64,000 bases of DNA, from positions 186,001 to 250,000 of the forward strand of contig NZ_JACHEB010000012.1 in NCBI RefSeq assembly GCF_014201335.1, given 5' to 3'. The position numbers were made by a program, and so were the translations under genes. This document shows, one piece after another, positions 51,097 to 60,383 of the stretch (its first letter is position 1; each line of letters opens with the position of its first letter). Under the pieces are notes generated by a model, which was given only the letters and a program-made list of their open reading frames with translations, did not search any database and was not told where the DNA came from. Source of the DNA: Tunturiibacter gelidiferens (GTDB taxonomy: Bacteria; Acidobacteriota; Terriglobia; Terriglobales; Acidobacteriaceae).

Positions 51097-52164
51097 TCAG
51101 CTAACAAGATGAGTCGCAAGCGAGTCCGAGCCATCTGGCTTCAACCCAAACTCCTCCGCCAACAGCTCATAGCTCCTCAACCGCTTCGCCTGATCCCACA
51201 CAATCGTATTCACGATCAACTCCCCAATCCCCAACTCCTCCGCCATCGCCTCCAACTCTCCACGCACCTTAGCCGGAGTCCCCACAAAGTACCGCGGCCA
51301 CTCGCCCTCTTCCATCGGCATATCACCCAGCAGTCTCAATTCCCTCACCGCATCCTCTGGCGAAGCCACGGGCCGACGATCCCCCTGCCGAATTCTGCGT
51401 TGCAACAACCGCACGCTCGAAGAAAGAAACTCCGCCTCCTCCCGCGTCTCCGCACAGATTACCCCCACCGCAACCGTAGCCTCCGCCTCACTCCGATAGG
51501 TACTCACCGAAAAACTCCGCCGATAAGTCTCAATCGCCGCCCGCGTATGCACCGGGCTAAAAAAATGCGCAAACGAATAGGGCAACCCAAATTCCACCGC
51601 AGCCGCCGAGCTCCACATACTCGACCCCAGCATCCAAACAACCGGCCCACCCGGCATCTCCGGCGAAACCCGAATCCCCGCAAACGGATGCCCCTCCGGA
51701 AAGTGATGCCCAAGAAACGCCAACAACTCACTCACCTGCTCAGGAAAATCATCCAGCATCCTCGTCTTCCGATCCCGCTTCAACGCGAGCGCCTCAATCG
51801 GCCCACCGCCAGGCGCACGCCCAATCCCGAGATCCACCCTATCCGGATAAAGCGCATGCAGCATCCGAAAACACTCCGCCACCTTCAGCGATGTGTAGTG
51901 CGGCAGCATGATCCCACCCGACCCAATCCGTATCCGCTTGGTCTCCGCACCAATCCGCGCCAGCATCACCTCAGGAGCCGTGCACGCCAACGTATCCATC
52001 GCATGGTGCTCCGACATCCAGAACCGCCGAAACCCCAGCCCATCCACCAGCCGCGCCAGTTCAATCGAATTCTCTAAAGCCTGCCCCGGAGAACTCCCCG
52101 CCGGAACCGGACTCTGATCTAGCACCGAAAGTCGAAGCCCTTTTTCTACCCTGTCTATACTCAC
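51097..52164 (-). CDS. LLM-class flavin-dependent oxidoreductase
   Basis: A 355-residue luciferase-like monooxygenase family protein (MsnO8-type subgroup). Typical parts are LSVLDQSPVPAGSSPGQAL, FWMSEHHAMDTLACTAPEV, IRIGSGGIMLPHYTSLKVAE and RVDLGIGRAPGG, which shape the flavin pocket. It probably uses reduced FMN or F420-like flavin; the substrate is unknown. The start is GTG at 52164; ribosome binding site is weak (AGGGGT immediately upstream). It is convergent with the hydrolase gene and divergent from the radical-SAM gene. Confidence 0.92.
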   Translation of the reverse strand: MSIDRVEKGLRLSVLDQSPVPAGSSPGQALENSIELARLVDGLGFRRFWMSEHHAMDTLACTAPEVMLARIGAETKRIRIGSGGIMLPHYTSLKVAECFRMLHALYPDRVDLGIGRAPGGGPIEALALKRDRKTRMLDDFPEQVSELLAFLGHHFPEGHPFAGIRVSPEMPGGPVVWMLGSSMWSSAAAVEFGLPYSFAHFFSPVHTRAAIETYRRSFSVSTYRSEAEATVAVGVICAETREEAEFLSSSVRLLQRRIRQGDRRPVASPEDAVRELRLLGDMPMEEGEWPRYFVGTPAKVRGELEAMAEELGIGELIVNTIVWDQAKRLRSYELLAEEFGLKPDGSDSLATHLVS

Positions 52165-52268
52165 CCCTGTTTGATGTTGAACCGCTCAAATCGAATCAGA
52201 CTCCCATCGCAATATTCGCCTTTCCTTCGCTACAATAAAGCATCGAATCATTTAGTTCCTAGGCCTGC

Positions 52269-53501
52269 ATGAACATCCAGCAAAAAGTCGAGATTCTCGC
52301 CGACGCCGCAAAGTACGACGCCTCCTGCGCCTCCTCTGGAGCCAAGCGCAGCGGCAACGGCAAGGGCGTCGGTCACTCCGACGGCATGGGCATCTGCCAC
52401 AGCTACACGCCCGACGGTCGCTGCGTCTCCCTCCTCAAAATCCTCCTCACCAACTTCTGCACCTACGACTGCGTCTTCTGCGTCAACCGCATCTCCTCCG
52501 ACATCCAGCGCGCCCGCTTCACTCCCGACGAAGTCGTCAAACTCACGCTCGACTTCTACAAGCGCAACTACATCGAGGGCCTCTTCCTCTCCTCCGGCAT
52601 CATCCAATCGCCCGACTACACCATGGAGCAACTCCTCCACGTAGCTAAGACCCTTCGCACCATGCATCACTTCGGCGGCTACATTCACCTCAAAGCAATC
52701 CCCGGAGCCAGCGAACGCCTCATCGAACAGGCAGGCCTCTTCGCCGATCGTCTCAGCGCCAACATAGAGCTCCCCACCCAGCAAGACCTCGTCCAACTCG
52801 CTCCCGAAAAGAAAACCACCATCATCGAATCCACGATGAACAACATCGCCCTCCGCAAAGAAGAGGCCGACGAAGACCGCCGCAAACTTCCCTCCGCTCC
52901 AAAGTTCGCCGCAGCAGGCCAATCCACGCAGATGGTCGTAGGTGCGACGCCAACCACCGATCGAGAAATCCTCAAAACAGCAACCCACCTCTACGGCCAA
53001 TACAAACTACGCCGCATCTACTACACCGGCTTTAGCCCCTACCCCGCCGCCGATGCTCGCCTTCCGCTAAAGCCCGCACCCCTCATCCGCGAGCACCGCC
53101 TCTATCAATCCGACTGGCTCATGCGCTTCTACGGCTTCACCGCAGCCGAGCTCACCTCCGAAGAAGATCCCTCGCTCTCCCTCACCGAAGATCCAAAGAC
53201 CACCTGGGCGAAATCTCATCCCGAGTTCTTCCCCGTCGACGTCAATGCCGCGCCACGCGAATCCCTCCTCCGTGTCCCCGGCATCGGCTATCGAAATGTT
53301 GAACGCATTCTCAGCATCCGCAAATACCATCGCCTTCTCCTAGACGATCTGAAAAAACTTCACGTCCGCGTCAAGAACGTCCTACCTTACCTAATCACCA
53401 TCGATCACATCCCTCGCCAGCAACCCGTCGTCAATCAGGCGCAACCTATCACACAGCTCGATCTGTTCGCGCCCCTCAGCGCATTCAGCGGCTCTCTCTA
53501 A
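52269..53501 (+). CDS. Putative DNA modification/repair radical SAM protein
   Basis: A 410-residue radical SAM enzyme with the cluster motif Cys64-x3-Cys68-x2-Cys71 (NFCTYDCVFCVNR). The N-terminal KYDASCASSGAKR and GICHSYTPDGRC segments are typical of the group annotated as UDG-linked radical SAM. A C-terminal helix-hairpin-helix DNA-binding motif is visible in ESLLRVPGIGYRNVERIL (about residues 335-352). The partner gene, a DUF4130-UDG fusion, starts one base before this gene's stop ends (TAATG). Chemistry and substrate are not known; the pairing implies acting on DNA bases. A TACAAT box lies about 33 nt before the ATG. Confidence 0.93.
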   Translation: MNIQQKVEILADAAKYDASCASSGAKRSGNGKGVGHSDGMGICHSYTPDGRCVSLLKILLTNFCTYDCVFCVNRISSDIQRARFTPDEVVKLTLDFYKRNYIEGLFLSSGIIQSPDYTMEQLLHVAKTLRTMHHFGGYIHLKAIPGASERLIEQAGLFADRLSANIELPTQQDLVQLAPEKKTTIIESTMNNIALRKEEADEDRRKLPSAPKFAAAGQSTQMVVGATPTTDREILKTATHLYGQYKLRRIYYTGFSPYPAADARLPLKPAPLIREHRLYQSDWLMRFYGFTAAELTSEEDPSLSLTEDPKTTWAKSHPEFFPVDVNAAPRESLLRVPGIGYRNVERILSIRKYHRLLLDDLKKLHVRVKNVLPYLITIDHIPRQQPVVNQAQPITQLDLFAPLSAFSGSL

Positions 53502-55090
53502 TGAAGCGACTCCCCCTCGAACCCGACTTCAACGCGTGGCGCGAAGCCGCACGCGAAGCCCTCCATCTCGGCTTCCTACCGGAAGAACTAGACTTTCAGG
53601 ACTCCACCATCCCCTCCACTCTCGACCTCACCCTCGAATCCTCCGACGCTCCCACCGGCCCTCCGATTACGACCCCTCACACATCCAAAGCTTTTCTAGA
53701 ATCCGCAGAGTACGCCGCCGTTCATCGCGATCCACAACGTTGGAATCTTCTCTACCGCATCCTCTATCGCTTGCAAACCAATCGCAACGTTCTCAGAATC
53801 TCAGTCGACCCAGACATCGCCGAACTCGAGCGTCTCGAGTCCCAGGTCCGCCGCGACTTGCACAAGATGCACGCCTTCCTGCGTTTCCGCATGGTCCTCG
53901 AACCCGACGACCCAAACCCGCGCCCCATCGTCGTAGATGAGTCCTTCCGCACCGAACCCGGCCCCCATCATCTGGTCCTCGCCACACCCACTCCGTTCGG
54001 CCTCAACCACACCGAACTCCCCCATTGCGAACCTGATCCCCACGCCACTCCAACGCCCTCCCAGCCCGACACCTGCGAACACTTCATCGCTTGGTACCAG
54101 CCCGACCACCGCATTCTTCCACTCGCCGCGCCCTTCTTCGTCGAACGCTTCGGCGTCATGCGATGGACCATCCTCACCCCCGACGCCTCCGTCTCCTGGG
54201 ATCCCACCGGCAAACAACTCACCTTCGCCCCCGGCCTGCCCCGCGAGTCCGCCCCCGCCGAAGACGAGCTCGAAGGTCTCTGGCGCTCCTACTACGCCAG
54301 CATCTACAACCCCGCGCGCCTCAACCCCGAGATGATGCGCAGCGAAATGCCCGTCCGCTATTGGAAGAACCTCCCCGAAATCTCGCTTCTGCCCAACCTC
54401 ATCACAAAATCTCAAAGTCGAGTCGCCGACATGGTCACACGTCAGCAGCAACAACCCTCCGCGCAGCCCTTCGTCCCCGAAGACCACTCGCTTCCAAAAC
54501 TTCGCGCAGCCCTCCCCGCATGCAAAGGATGCGACCTCTTCCAACACGCCACCCAGGTCGTTCCCGGCGCAGGAGCGGCCCACGCAAAACTCATCCTTGT
54601 CGGCGAACAGCCCGGCGATCAGGAAGATCTCCAAGGCAAACCTTTCGTGGGCCCCGCCGGCAAAATCCTCGACCGCGTCATGGACGAACTCAACATCGAG
54701 CGCTCCAAAGTTTACGTCACCAACGCCGTCAAACACTTCAAATTCGTCCAGCGCGGCAAACTTCGTCTCCACCAGAACCCTCGCATGTCCGAGATCAGCG
54801 CCTGCCGCCCATGGCTCCTCGCCGAGATCGACTCCATTCACCCTCACGTCATCCTCTGTCTCGGGGCCTCAGCCTCCAAGTCCTTGCTGGGTGGAACCTT
54901 CTCCCTCATGCGCGACCACGGAAAGATCCTCAACACCCCCTACGCCAATCAAGTCATCGCCACCATCCACCCCAGCGCCATCCTCCGCGCCCGCGACAAA
55001 GAGTCCGGCGAACAGCTCTATCAATTCCTCCGTGACGACATGGCCCTCGCCTGGCACACCGCTCAAAAGCCAGCCCTGACCCCGGTATGA
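53501..55090 (+). CDS. DUF4130 / UdgX-type uracil-DNA glycosylase fusion
   Basis: A 529-residue two-domain protein. The N-terminal 300 residues are a DUF4130 domain (WNLLYRILYRLQTNRNVLRI, RRDLHKMHAFLRFR, HFIAWYQPDHRILPLAAPFF). The rest is a family-4-like uracil-DNA glycosylase with cluster cysteines Cys341, Cys344, Cys435 and Cys453, the GEQPGDQED motif (368-376), and HPSAILRA. The UdgX-specific insert RGKLRLHQNP carries His424, the histidine that forms a covalent bond with uracil-derived abasic sites in mycobacterial UdgX. It is coupled to the radical-SAM gene by a one-base overlap. Confidence 0.92.
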   Translation: MKRLPLEPDFNAWREAAREALHLGFLPEELDFQDSTIPSTLDLTLESSDAPTGPPITTPHTSKAFLESAEYAAVHRDPQRWNLLYRILYRLQTNRNVLRISVDPDIAELERLESQVRRDLHKMHAFLRFRMVLEPDDPNPRPIVVDESFRTEPGPHHLVLATPTPFGLNHTELPHCEPDPHATPTPSQPDTCEHFIAWYQPDHRILPLAAPFFVERFGVMRWTILTPDASVSWDPTGKQLTFAPGLPRESAPAEDELEGLWRSYYASIYNPARLNPEMMRSEMPVRYWKNLPEISLLPNLITKSQSRVADMVTRQQQQPSAQPFVPEDHSLPKLRAALPACKGCDLFQHATQVVPGAGAAHAKLILVGEQPGDQEDLQGKPFVGPAGKILDRVMDELNIERSKVYVTNAVKHFKFVQRGKLRLHQNPRMSEISACRPWLLAEIDSIHPHVILCLGASASKSLLGGTFSLMRDHGKILNTPYANQVIATIHPSAILRARDKESGEQLYQFLRDDMALAWHTAQKPALTPV

Positions 55091-55139
55091 TAGAAAGTAA
55101 CCCGGCGCGAACACCTCCCCTCGCCGAAGGAGCGCTTTT

Positions 55140-55931
55140 TTGAATACGCTGTCCATCACCGATCCACTCCCGCACGGCTCAGAGCACTTCGACGCCGAAG
55201 CCTTCGCCGCACACACTCTTTCTTCCCCTCAAAATCTCGCTGCCGTCCTCGACCACACCCTCCTTAAACCCGAGGCCACCCGCAACCAGGTCCTCCAGCT
55301 CTGCCACGAAGCTGCAGAACACCGCTTCGCCTGCGCCATGGTCAACCCCACCTGGGTTTCGCTCGCAGCCGCCGCCCTTCAGGGCACAGGTATCCCCGTC
55401 GGCGTCGTCATCGGCTTTCCCCTTGGCGCCACTCTCTCCGTCTCCAAACACGAAGAGACCGCACACATGCTTCGCCACGGCGCACACGACATCGACATGG
55501 TCCTCAACGTTGGCCTCCTCAAGTCCGGTCAAACCGCCGACTACGAAGCCATCCGTCAGGAAATTCATGGTGTCGTCGAGCTCGCCCACGCAGCCGGAGC
55601 CATCGTAAAAGTCATCCTCGAAACTTGCCTCCTCAACTTCGAAGAAAAACTCCGCGCCTCCGAACTGGCCCTCTCCGCCGGAGCCGACTTCCTCAAGACC
55701 AGCACCGGTTTCTCCACCGGTGGCGCGACCGCCGATGACATCGGCCTCCTTCGCGGCGTAGCCGGGACTCGGGCCGGCGTCAAAGCCTCTGGCGGCATCC
55801 GCTCACTCGCCGACGCCACCACCATGCTCCGTGCCGGAGCCTCCCGCATCGGAGCCAGCGCCAGCGTCAAAATCGTCAACGAACTAGCCGGCCACACTAT
55901 CGAACCAACCACCTCCGCCCCCGGCTACTGA
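55140..55931 (+). CDS. deoC: Deoxyribose-phosphate aldolase
   Basis: DeoC cleaves 2-deoxyribose 5-phosphate to acetaldehyde and glyceraldehyde 3-phosphate in deoxynucleoside breakdown. The 263-residue TIM barrel has LDHTLLKPEATRNQV near the N-terminus, the region VIGFPLGA, the proton-relay lysine in IVKVILETCLL, and the Schiff-base lysine in FLKTSTGFSTGG. A GVKASGGIRS phosphate-binding loop closes the site. It starts at TTG, supported by AAGGAG 9 nt upstream. It follows the UdgX gene by about 50 nt and could share its transcript. Confidence 0.95.
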   Translation: MNTLSITDPLPHGSEHFDAEAFAAHTLSSPQNLAAVLDHTLLKPEATRNQVLQLCHEAAEHRFACAMVNPTWVSLAAAALQGTGIPVGVVIGFPLGATLSVSKHEETAHMLRHGAHDIDMVLNVGLLKSGQTADYEAIRQEIHGVVELAHAAGAIVKVILETCLLNFEEKLRASELALSAGADFLKTSTGFSTGGATADDIGLLRGVAGTRAGVKASGGIRSLADATTMLRAGASRIGASASVKIVNELAGHTIEPTTSAPGY

Positions 55932-55993
55932 CTCGGTTGCATTTCGCGGCGACAATCGGGGGGACGCTCTAAAATCCTGTCAACTCCCCCGAT

Positions 55994-56026
55994 GGTCTAT
56001 CCTGCTTATTCTAAGCAGGATAGACC
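55994..56026. repeat. Perfect 15-bp inverted repeat
   Basis: Arms GGTCTATCCTGCTTA (55994-56008) and its exact complement (56012-56026) around TTC. It lies 62 nt after deoC. It can be a terminator without U-tract, or an operator for the promoter just downstream. Confidence 0.8.
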
Positions 56027-56052
56027 TTGCGTATTAGTTCCAGATGCACAGC

Positions 56053-56058
56053 TATAAT
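56053..56058 (+). promoter_or_regulatory. -10 box TATAAT
   Basis: A consensus TATAAT followed by GG, in an AT-rich setting. TTGCGT at 56027-56032 is the nearest -35-like hexamer but the 20-nt spacing is long. Transcription here would give a leader of about 370 nt. Confidence 0.4.
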
Positions 56059-56328
56059 GGAAATAGTATCGATTCTGAACCATCGGTTTAGTGAGGCGGC
56101 TTCGCTTGTCAGCCAGAATGAGCGCCATAACCCTTTTCTATGGAGGAATTTAGCTGTAAGCCTCTTAGAATGACGTATTTGCGAAGATATTGAGTCCGTA
56201 AGCTCAACAAACAAATAGACTTAGACGCAGGTAACCCCGGGGGTACCCCCCGGTTGAACAAAAGGGTACATCGCGCAAGCGGACCGGTATCATCGGGAGC
56301 ACCTCAACGAACGAAGATAATGTGTTTC

Positions 56329-56372
56329 GGAGCCCACTCGGTCACACCAAGGAGCCCACTCGGTCACACCAA
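56329..56372. repeat. Tandem duplication of 22 bp
   Basis: Two identical adjacent units of 22 bases (56329-56350 and 56351-56372), beginning GGAGCCCACTCGGTC. They lie about 65 nt before the start codon of the phosphatase gene. Confidence 0.9.
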
Positions 56373-56435
56373 AAGGAGTTCCGGCCAGACACTCCCCAAA
56401 CCCCACCTCACCCGGTAAGATCAACCCAAAGAAGA

Positions 56436-58319
56436 ATGTCTTCCCCGATCAAACCGAGCGCGACTCCACCCAGCGGCCCCGAAGCGCCCGAGCCCGAGCC
56501 CGAGCATCCCTACGAGGGAGACTACCGCCCCCCTTCCCCGCAACTCTTCCACCCCCACGCCGCCGACCCAAAGATTCGCGTCGAGCCCCTCCAGGTTGCG
56601 TTCCTCCACAAACTCGCCGACGCCCTCAACACCACTCTCGACCTCAACACCCTCATGCACCGGGTCGCCGACCTCGTCCGCGCCGTCATCGACTACAAAA
56701 TCTTCGCCATCCTGCTCATCAATGAGCGCTCTCAAGATCTCCGCATGCGCTTCCAGATCGGACATTCCAGCGAGATCGAGCGCATGCGCATCAAGCTAGG
56801 CCGCGGAGTCTCAGGTCAAGCCGCGCTCCACCGCAAATCTCTCCTCGTCGAAGACGTCACTACGCAGGAGAACTACATCGATGCGAACCCCAACGTCCGC
56901 TCCGAGCTCGCCGTCCCGCTCGTAGTCAAGAACAAGGTCATCGGCGTCCTCGATCTCCAGTCAGAAACCATCGGCTACTTCACGATGGAGCACCAACGTC
57001 TCCTTGAGCTGGTCGCCTCGCGCATGGCCATCGCCATCGAGAACGCTCGCCTCTACACACGAGTCTCGCGCCAGGCGCAAACCCTCGCTGTCCTCAACGA
57101 CATCTCCCGCGAGATCACCAGCATCCTCGATCCCGACGATCTTCTTGAGCGCATCGGACAGCTCCTCAAGCGCGTCATCGACTTCCACATGTTCACCATC
57201 CTCCTGTGGAACGATCGCACCCAGCTCTTCGAGCACCGGTTCTCCTCCCGCTTCGGCGAGCGCGTCACCCGCGAACGCACCATCGCTCTCGGCGAAGGCC
57301 TCATCGGCACCGCTGCCCAGCTCCGCGAACCCGTCCTCGCATCCGACGTCCGCAAGGATCCACGTTACGTCGAAGCCAACCCAGAGGTACGCTCCGAACT
57401 CGCCATCCCCCTCGTCTATAAGGGCGAAATCATCGGCGTCCTTGACCTCGAGCACACTCGCGTCAACTACTACAACGAAGACCATCAGCGCACTCTTTCC
57501 ACTCTAGCCTCGCAAGTAGCCATCAGCATTGCCAACGCGCGTCTCTACCAGCGCATCCACGAGGAGGAGCAGCGCATGGAGCGCGACCTCGACATGGCTC
57601 GCCAGGTTCAGCTTCGCCTCATGCCGTCTCGCCCACCCAAGCTCGAACACGCTGAGATCGCCTCCGAGTTCGTGGCCGCCCGCTCCATCGGAGGCGACGT
57701 CTTCGACTATCTCGACTACGGTGCCGGGCGCATCGCCATCGCCGTAGGAGACGTCAGCGGCAAGGCCGCCCCTGCTGCACTTTACGCCGCGCTTGTCAGC
57801 GGCATACTGCGTTCCCTCGCCCCCCAACACCTTTCACCCGCGGCGATGCTTACCGCCCTCAACGACCAGCTCCAGGAGCGTAAGCTTGACTCCCAGTACG
57901 TCACTATGCTCATGGCAGTCTGGGACGACAGCAACCAAACCCTTCAGATCGCCAACGCCGGCTCCGTCCAGCCTCTCTTCGTGGCGGCCAATTCAGACAT
58001 CACAAAACCTCCAAGCGTCCGCACCATCAAGGCTGAAGGCTTCCCCCTGGGTCTCTTCCCCAACGCCGAGTATGAGGAGTTTACCCTCTCCACCCGCCCC
58101 GGCGACCTCATCGTCTTCTTCTCCGACGGCATCGTAGACGCTGTCAACGCCACCAATGAGATGTTCGGCGACGAACGCCTCACTCAACTCCTCGAATCGC
58201 AGCACCACCCCACTGCGCAGTTCACAGTGAACGCCATACTCCAGGCCGTCAACGATTTTCAGTCCGGAACGGCCCACTTCGACGACGAGACCATCGTAGT
58301 CCTGCGCGCCACCGAGTAA
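56436..58319 (+). CDS. GAF-GAF-PP2C serine phosphatase
   Basis: A 627-residue soluble signalling protein. After a Pro/Glu-rich start there are two GAF domains (about 60-205 and 220-375) with near-parallel sequences, for example ANPNVRSELAVPLVVKNKVIGVLDL and its counterpart in the second. A short coiled coil precedes the C-terminal SpoIIE/RsbU-type PP2C phosphatase domain. Metal-binding aspartates occur in SIGGDVFDYL, AVGDVSGKAAPAALYAAL, FFSDGIVDAV and DDETIVVL. Such proteins dephosphorylate anti-anti-sigma factors. No STAS or anti-sigma gene is adjacent. The ATG at 56436 has a weak AAGAAG before it; a GTG at 56322 inside the repeats is less likely. Confidence 0.92.
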   Translation: MSSPIKPSATPPSGPEAPEPEPEHPYEGDYRPPSPQLFHPHAADPKIRVEPLQVAFLHKLADALNTTLDLNTLMHRVADLVRAVIDYKIFAILLINERSQDLRMRFQIGHSSEIERMRIKLGRGVSGQAALHRKSLLVEDVTTQENYIDANPNVRSELAVPLVVKNKVIGVLDLQSETIGYFTMEHQRLLELVASRMAIAIENARLYTRVSRQAQTLAVLNDISREITSILDPDDLLERIGQLLKRVIDFHMFTILLWNDRTQLFEHRFSSRFGERVTRERTIALGEGLIGTAAQLREPVLASDVRKDPRYVEANPEVRSELAIPLVYKGEIIGVLDLEHTRVNYYNEDHQRTLSTLASQVAISIANARLYQRIHEEEQRMERDLDMARQVQLRLMPSRPPKLEHAEIASEFVAARSIGGDVFDYLDYGAGRIAIAVGDVSGKAAPAALYAALVSGILRSLAPQHLSPAAMLTALNDQLQERKLDSQYVTMLMAVWDDSNQTLQIANAGSVQPLFVAANSDITKPPSVRTIKAEGFPLGLFPNAEYEEFTLSTRPGDLIVFFSDGIVDAVNATNEMFGDERLTQLLESQHHPTAQFTVNAILQAVNDFQSGTAHFDDETIVVLRATE

Positions 58320-58464
58320 AACAACTAACGAATCATCAGAAGATCGACATGCCAATAGCAACATTCGGACGTATGGTGCGTCCATCAGGTCGATGGTCTG
58401 GTGTTGATGTCCTAATTTGTGTGACGCTGTAAGCAGCTGAGCAAGGTAATGGAAAGGGTGAAAG

Positions 58465-59328
58465 ATGACTCCTCAGGAACAGGACATGATCAGCGGTCTG
58501 ATCGACCGAGTTGAGAAGACACAGCTTGCAGAGAAAGATATGGACGCAGAACAGATGCTGCAGCATGGTTTGGGACGAAACGCGGATGCTCTCTATGTTC
58601 TGGCGCAGACGGTGCTGGTGCAGAAATACGCGCTGGAACAGGCGCAGGCACAACTGACGCAAGCAAAGGCGCAGATTGAGCAGATGCAGCAGCACCCGGA
58701 GCCGAAACATTCGACGAGCTTTCTGGGAAATTTGCTTGGACGGCATGATGACCAACCGGAGCCCCCGCCTCCGCCACAGAGCTATCCTCAACAGCCGGCG
58801 CCTGCATATCCGCAGTACGCTCCGGTCGGTGGGTACGGTGCTCCTCCGCCACAGTATGGAGCGCCTCCTCAATACGGAGCTCCACAAGGGATGGGGGGGG
58901 GTGGATTTCTGAGGGGTGCACTCCAGACCGCGACCGGGGTGGCTGCAGGAGCGCTAGCCTTTGAAGGCGTCGAATCACTGATGCATGGATTTGGGCATGA
59001 AGCTGGATATGGCGGTGGCCAAGGATTTGGAGGCTTCGATGGAAGTCAGCGTCCTCCCGAAGAGATCGTCAACAACTACTATGGCGACGATCGTGGCGGA
59101 CGCGACGTCTCTGCCGATGAGAGATCGCTTGGCCAGCAAGAAGATCGAGACTTCGGATCGCGTGATTCCTCGAACAATAGAGACTCACTCTATGGTTCGG
59201 GCAGCTCTGACTCTATCGATGACGCGAGCTTGGATTCAGACACATCTACTGATGATGCTTCATTCGATGACGGCAGCGATTTTGGCGACGACGGGTCGGG
59301 TGGAGGGGACGACAGCAATTTCGCGTAG
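58465..59328 (+). CDS. DUF2076 domain protein
   Basis: A 287-residue protein whose N-terminal 75 residues (MTPQEQDMISGLIDRVEKTQ, ALYVLAQTVLVQKYALEQA) match DUF2076, a cytoplasmic helical domain of unknown function. A Pro/Gln/Tyr-rich stretch with PQYGAPP repeats follows (about 95-140), then a Gly-rich hydrophobic helix (FLRGALQTATGVAAGALAFEGV) and a very acidic Asp/Ser/Gly tail. The design suggests a peripheral envelope-associated or periplasm-facing protein, but this is not established. GAAAGGG about 7 nt upstream supports the ATG. It is convergent with flgL. Confidence 0.88.
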   Translation: MTPQEQDMISGLIDRVEKTQLAEKDMDAEQMLQHGLGRNADALYVLAQTVLVQKYALEQAQAQLTQAKAQIEQMQQHPEPKHSTSFLGNLLGRHDDQPEPPPPPQSYPQQPAPAYPQYAPVGGYGAPPPQYGAPPQYGAPQGMGGGGFLRGALQTATGVAAGALAFEGVESLMHGFGHEAGYGGGQGFGGFDGSQRPPEEIVNNYYGDDRGGRDVSADERSLGQQEDRDFGSRDSSNNRDSLYGSGSSDSIDDASLDSDTSTDDASFDDGSDFGDDGSGGGDDSNFA

Positions 59329-59427
59329 CTTTGACCTGTCTGATTCTACACGAATGGACATCCGTCACCAGAACGGACGAGGAATCGCATCCGCTTAAGA
59401 GATGGCGACCAAAGGCGCACAATCGAC

Positions 59428-60330
59428 CTATCTCATAAGCTGAAATAGATCCTCTTGGTTCCCCAAGTTGTTAATGACACTCAACAAGGCCTGGTGTTGG
59501 GTTTCCGCAGACGACAGTTGCGTCGCCACGATTTCGGGATTTGCAGAGACCAGACCGCCTTGTGCCACCTCAAGTTGGCTTTCTGTAGTTTGCGCGAACG
59601 TAGTGGCGGAGTTAAGTCGACTCAAAGAGCTGTCGAGAGTGCTCCGCTGATCGGACAACTGGCCAAGAGCAGTGTTCAAAGCGGCAGTATCGGTCGTAAT
59701 GGTCGCAGTCGAGGCACCCCCCGAAATATCGCCGATCAATTGACTCAATGCACCAACAATCCCGGTAGCTCCCGAACCGAAAACTGAGGAGCCGGGTAGA
59801 TTGATCTGAAGCTTCTGTCCGCCTGGTACCTCAATGAATTGCACATTAGTGTCGCCAGCGTAGGCGGCTGTTGGAGGAGTAGTGGTCGTGTTCAGAGTAA
59901 AAGGTTGAACTGATCCCTGACTGCCGCTAAATAGGTATTGTCCCTGATAACTGGTGTTGGCCAGCGAGACCACTTCACTGAGAATTCCGCTAAGCGACTG
60001 AGCGACGCTGGCATTGTCTGCCGCGTTCTGTGTACCGTTACTCCCTTCGACGGCGAGCGAGAGCGCCTGCGTCACCTGAGCGACTACGTCACCCAAAGTA
60101 GAGTCGGCAACCTGCATGATCGAAGCTTCTCCAGAAGCTGATTGAACGAATGTGTCCGCCTGATTGATCTGACTGGCCAGAAGGGTACTTTGCGCAACAG
60201 CGACCGGATTGTCCTGAAGCGACTGGACACTCAACCCACTCGATAATTCTGACGTTAGGTTGTTGATCATGGAACTGGACTGATTGAGTGCTCCAGTCAG
60301 AGTGCTAAGGTAATTCGGATCTACTCGCAA
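59428..60330 (-). CDS. flgL: Flagellar hook-associated protein FlgL
   Basis: FlgL is the second hook-filament junction protein. The 300-residue product begins M-RVDPNYLSTLTGALNQ, as in the family (RVNPNxxxxL), and ends with the flagellin-like helix (SSAETQHQALLSVINNLGN). Between lies a Ser/Thr/Gln-rich coiled coil and a GQYLFSGSQG segment. TTG at 60330 is selected since AGGAG lies 7 nt upstream and it gives the canonical N-terminus; an upstream TTG at 60363 would add 11 unlikely residues. It is the last gene of the flagellar operon, 53 nt after flgK. Confidence 0.92.
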   Translation of the reverse strand: MRVDPNYLSTLTGALNQSSSMINNLTSELSSGLSVQSLQDNPVAVAQSTLLASQINQADTFVQSASGEASIMQVADSTLGDVVAQVTQALSLAVEGSNGTQNAADNASVAQSLSGILSEVVSLANTSYQGQYLFSGSQGSVQPFTLNTTTTPPTAAYAGDTNVQFIEVPGGQKLQINLPGSSVFGSGATGIVGALSQLIGDISGGASTATITTDTAALNTALGQLSDQRSTLDSSLSRLNSATTFAQTTESQLEVAQGGLVSANPEIVATQLSSAETQHQALLSVINNLGNQEDLFQLMR

Positions 60331-60383
60331 GTGTGCGCTCCTGATTCTTAGTTGGTTAGTCAAGCCGAATAGTGCGGCGTTTC

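Larger units (their letters stand above)
55932..56435. other. Long structured leader before the PP2C phosphatase gene
   Basis: About 500 nt without a credible gene, AT-richer than the surroundings. In order it holds a perfect 15-bp hairpin (55994-56026), a TATAAT box (56053-56058), a GC-rich palindrome around GGGGGTACCCCC (about 56232-56254), and a tandem duplication of 22 nt (56329-56372). It could encode a small RNA or a structured 5' leader for the downstream gene; I cannot match it to a known RNA family. Confidence 0.55.

Noticed and set aside
56041..56300. Possible tRNA or tmRNA in the leader
   Set aside because: No TpsiC-arm pattern or CCA-like end, and no cloverleaf could be drawn.
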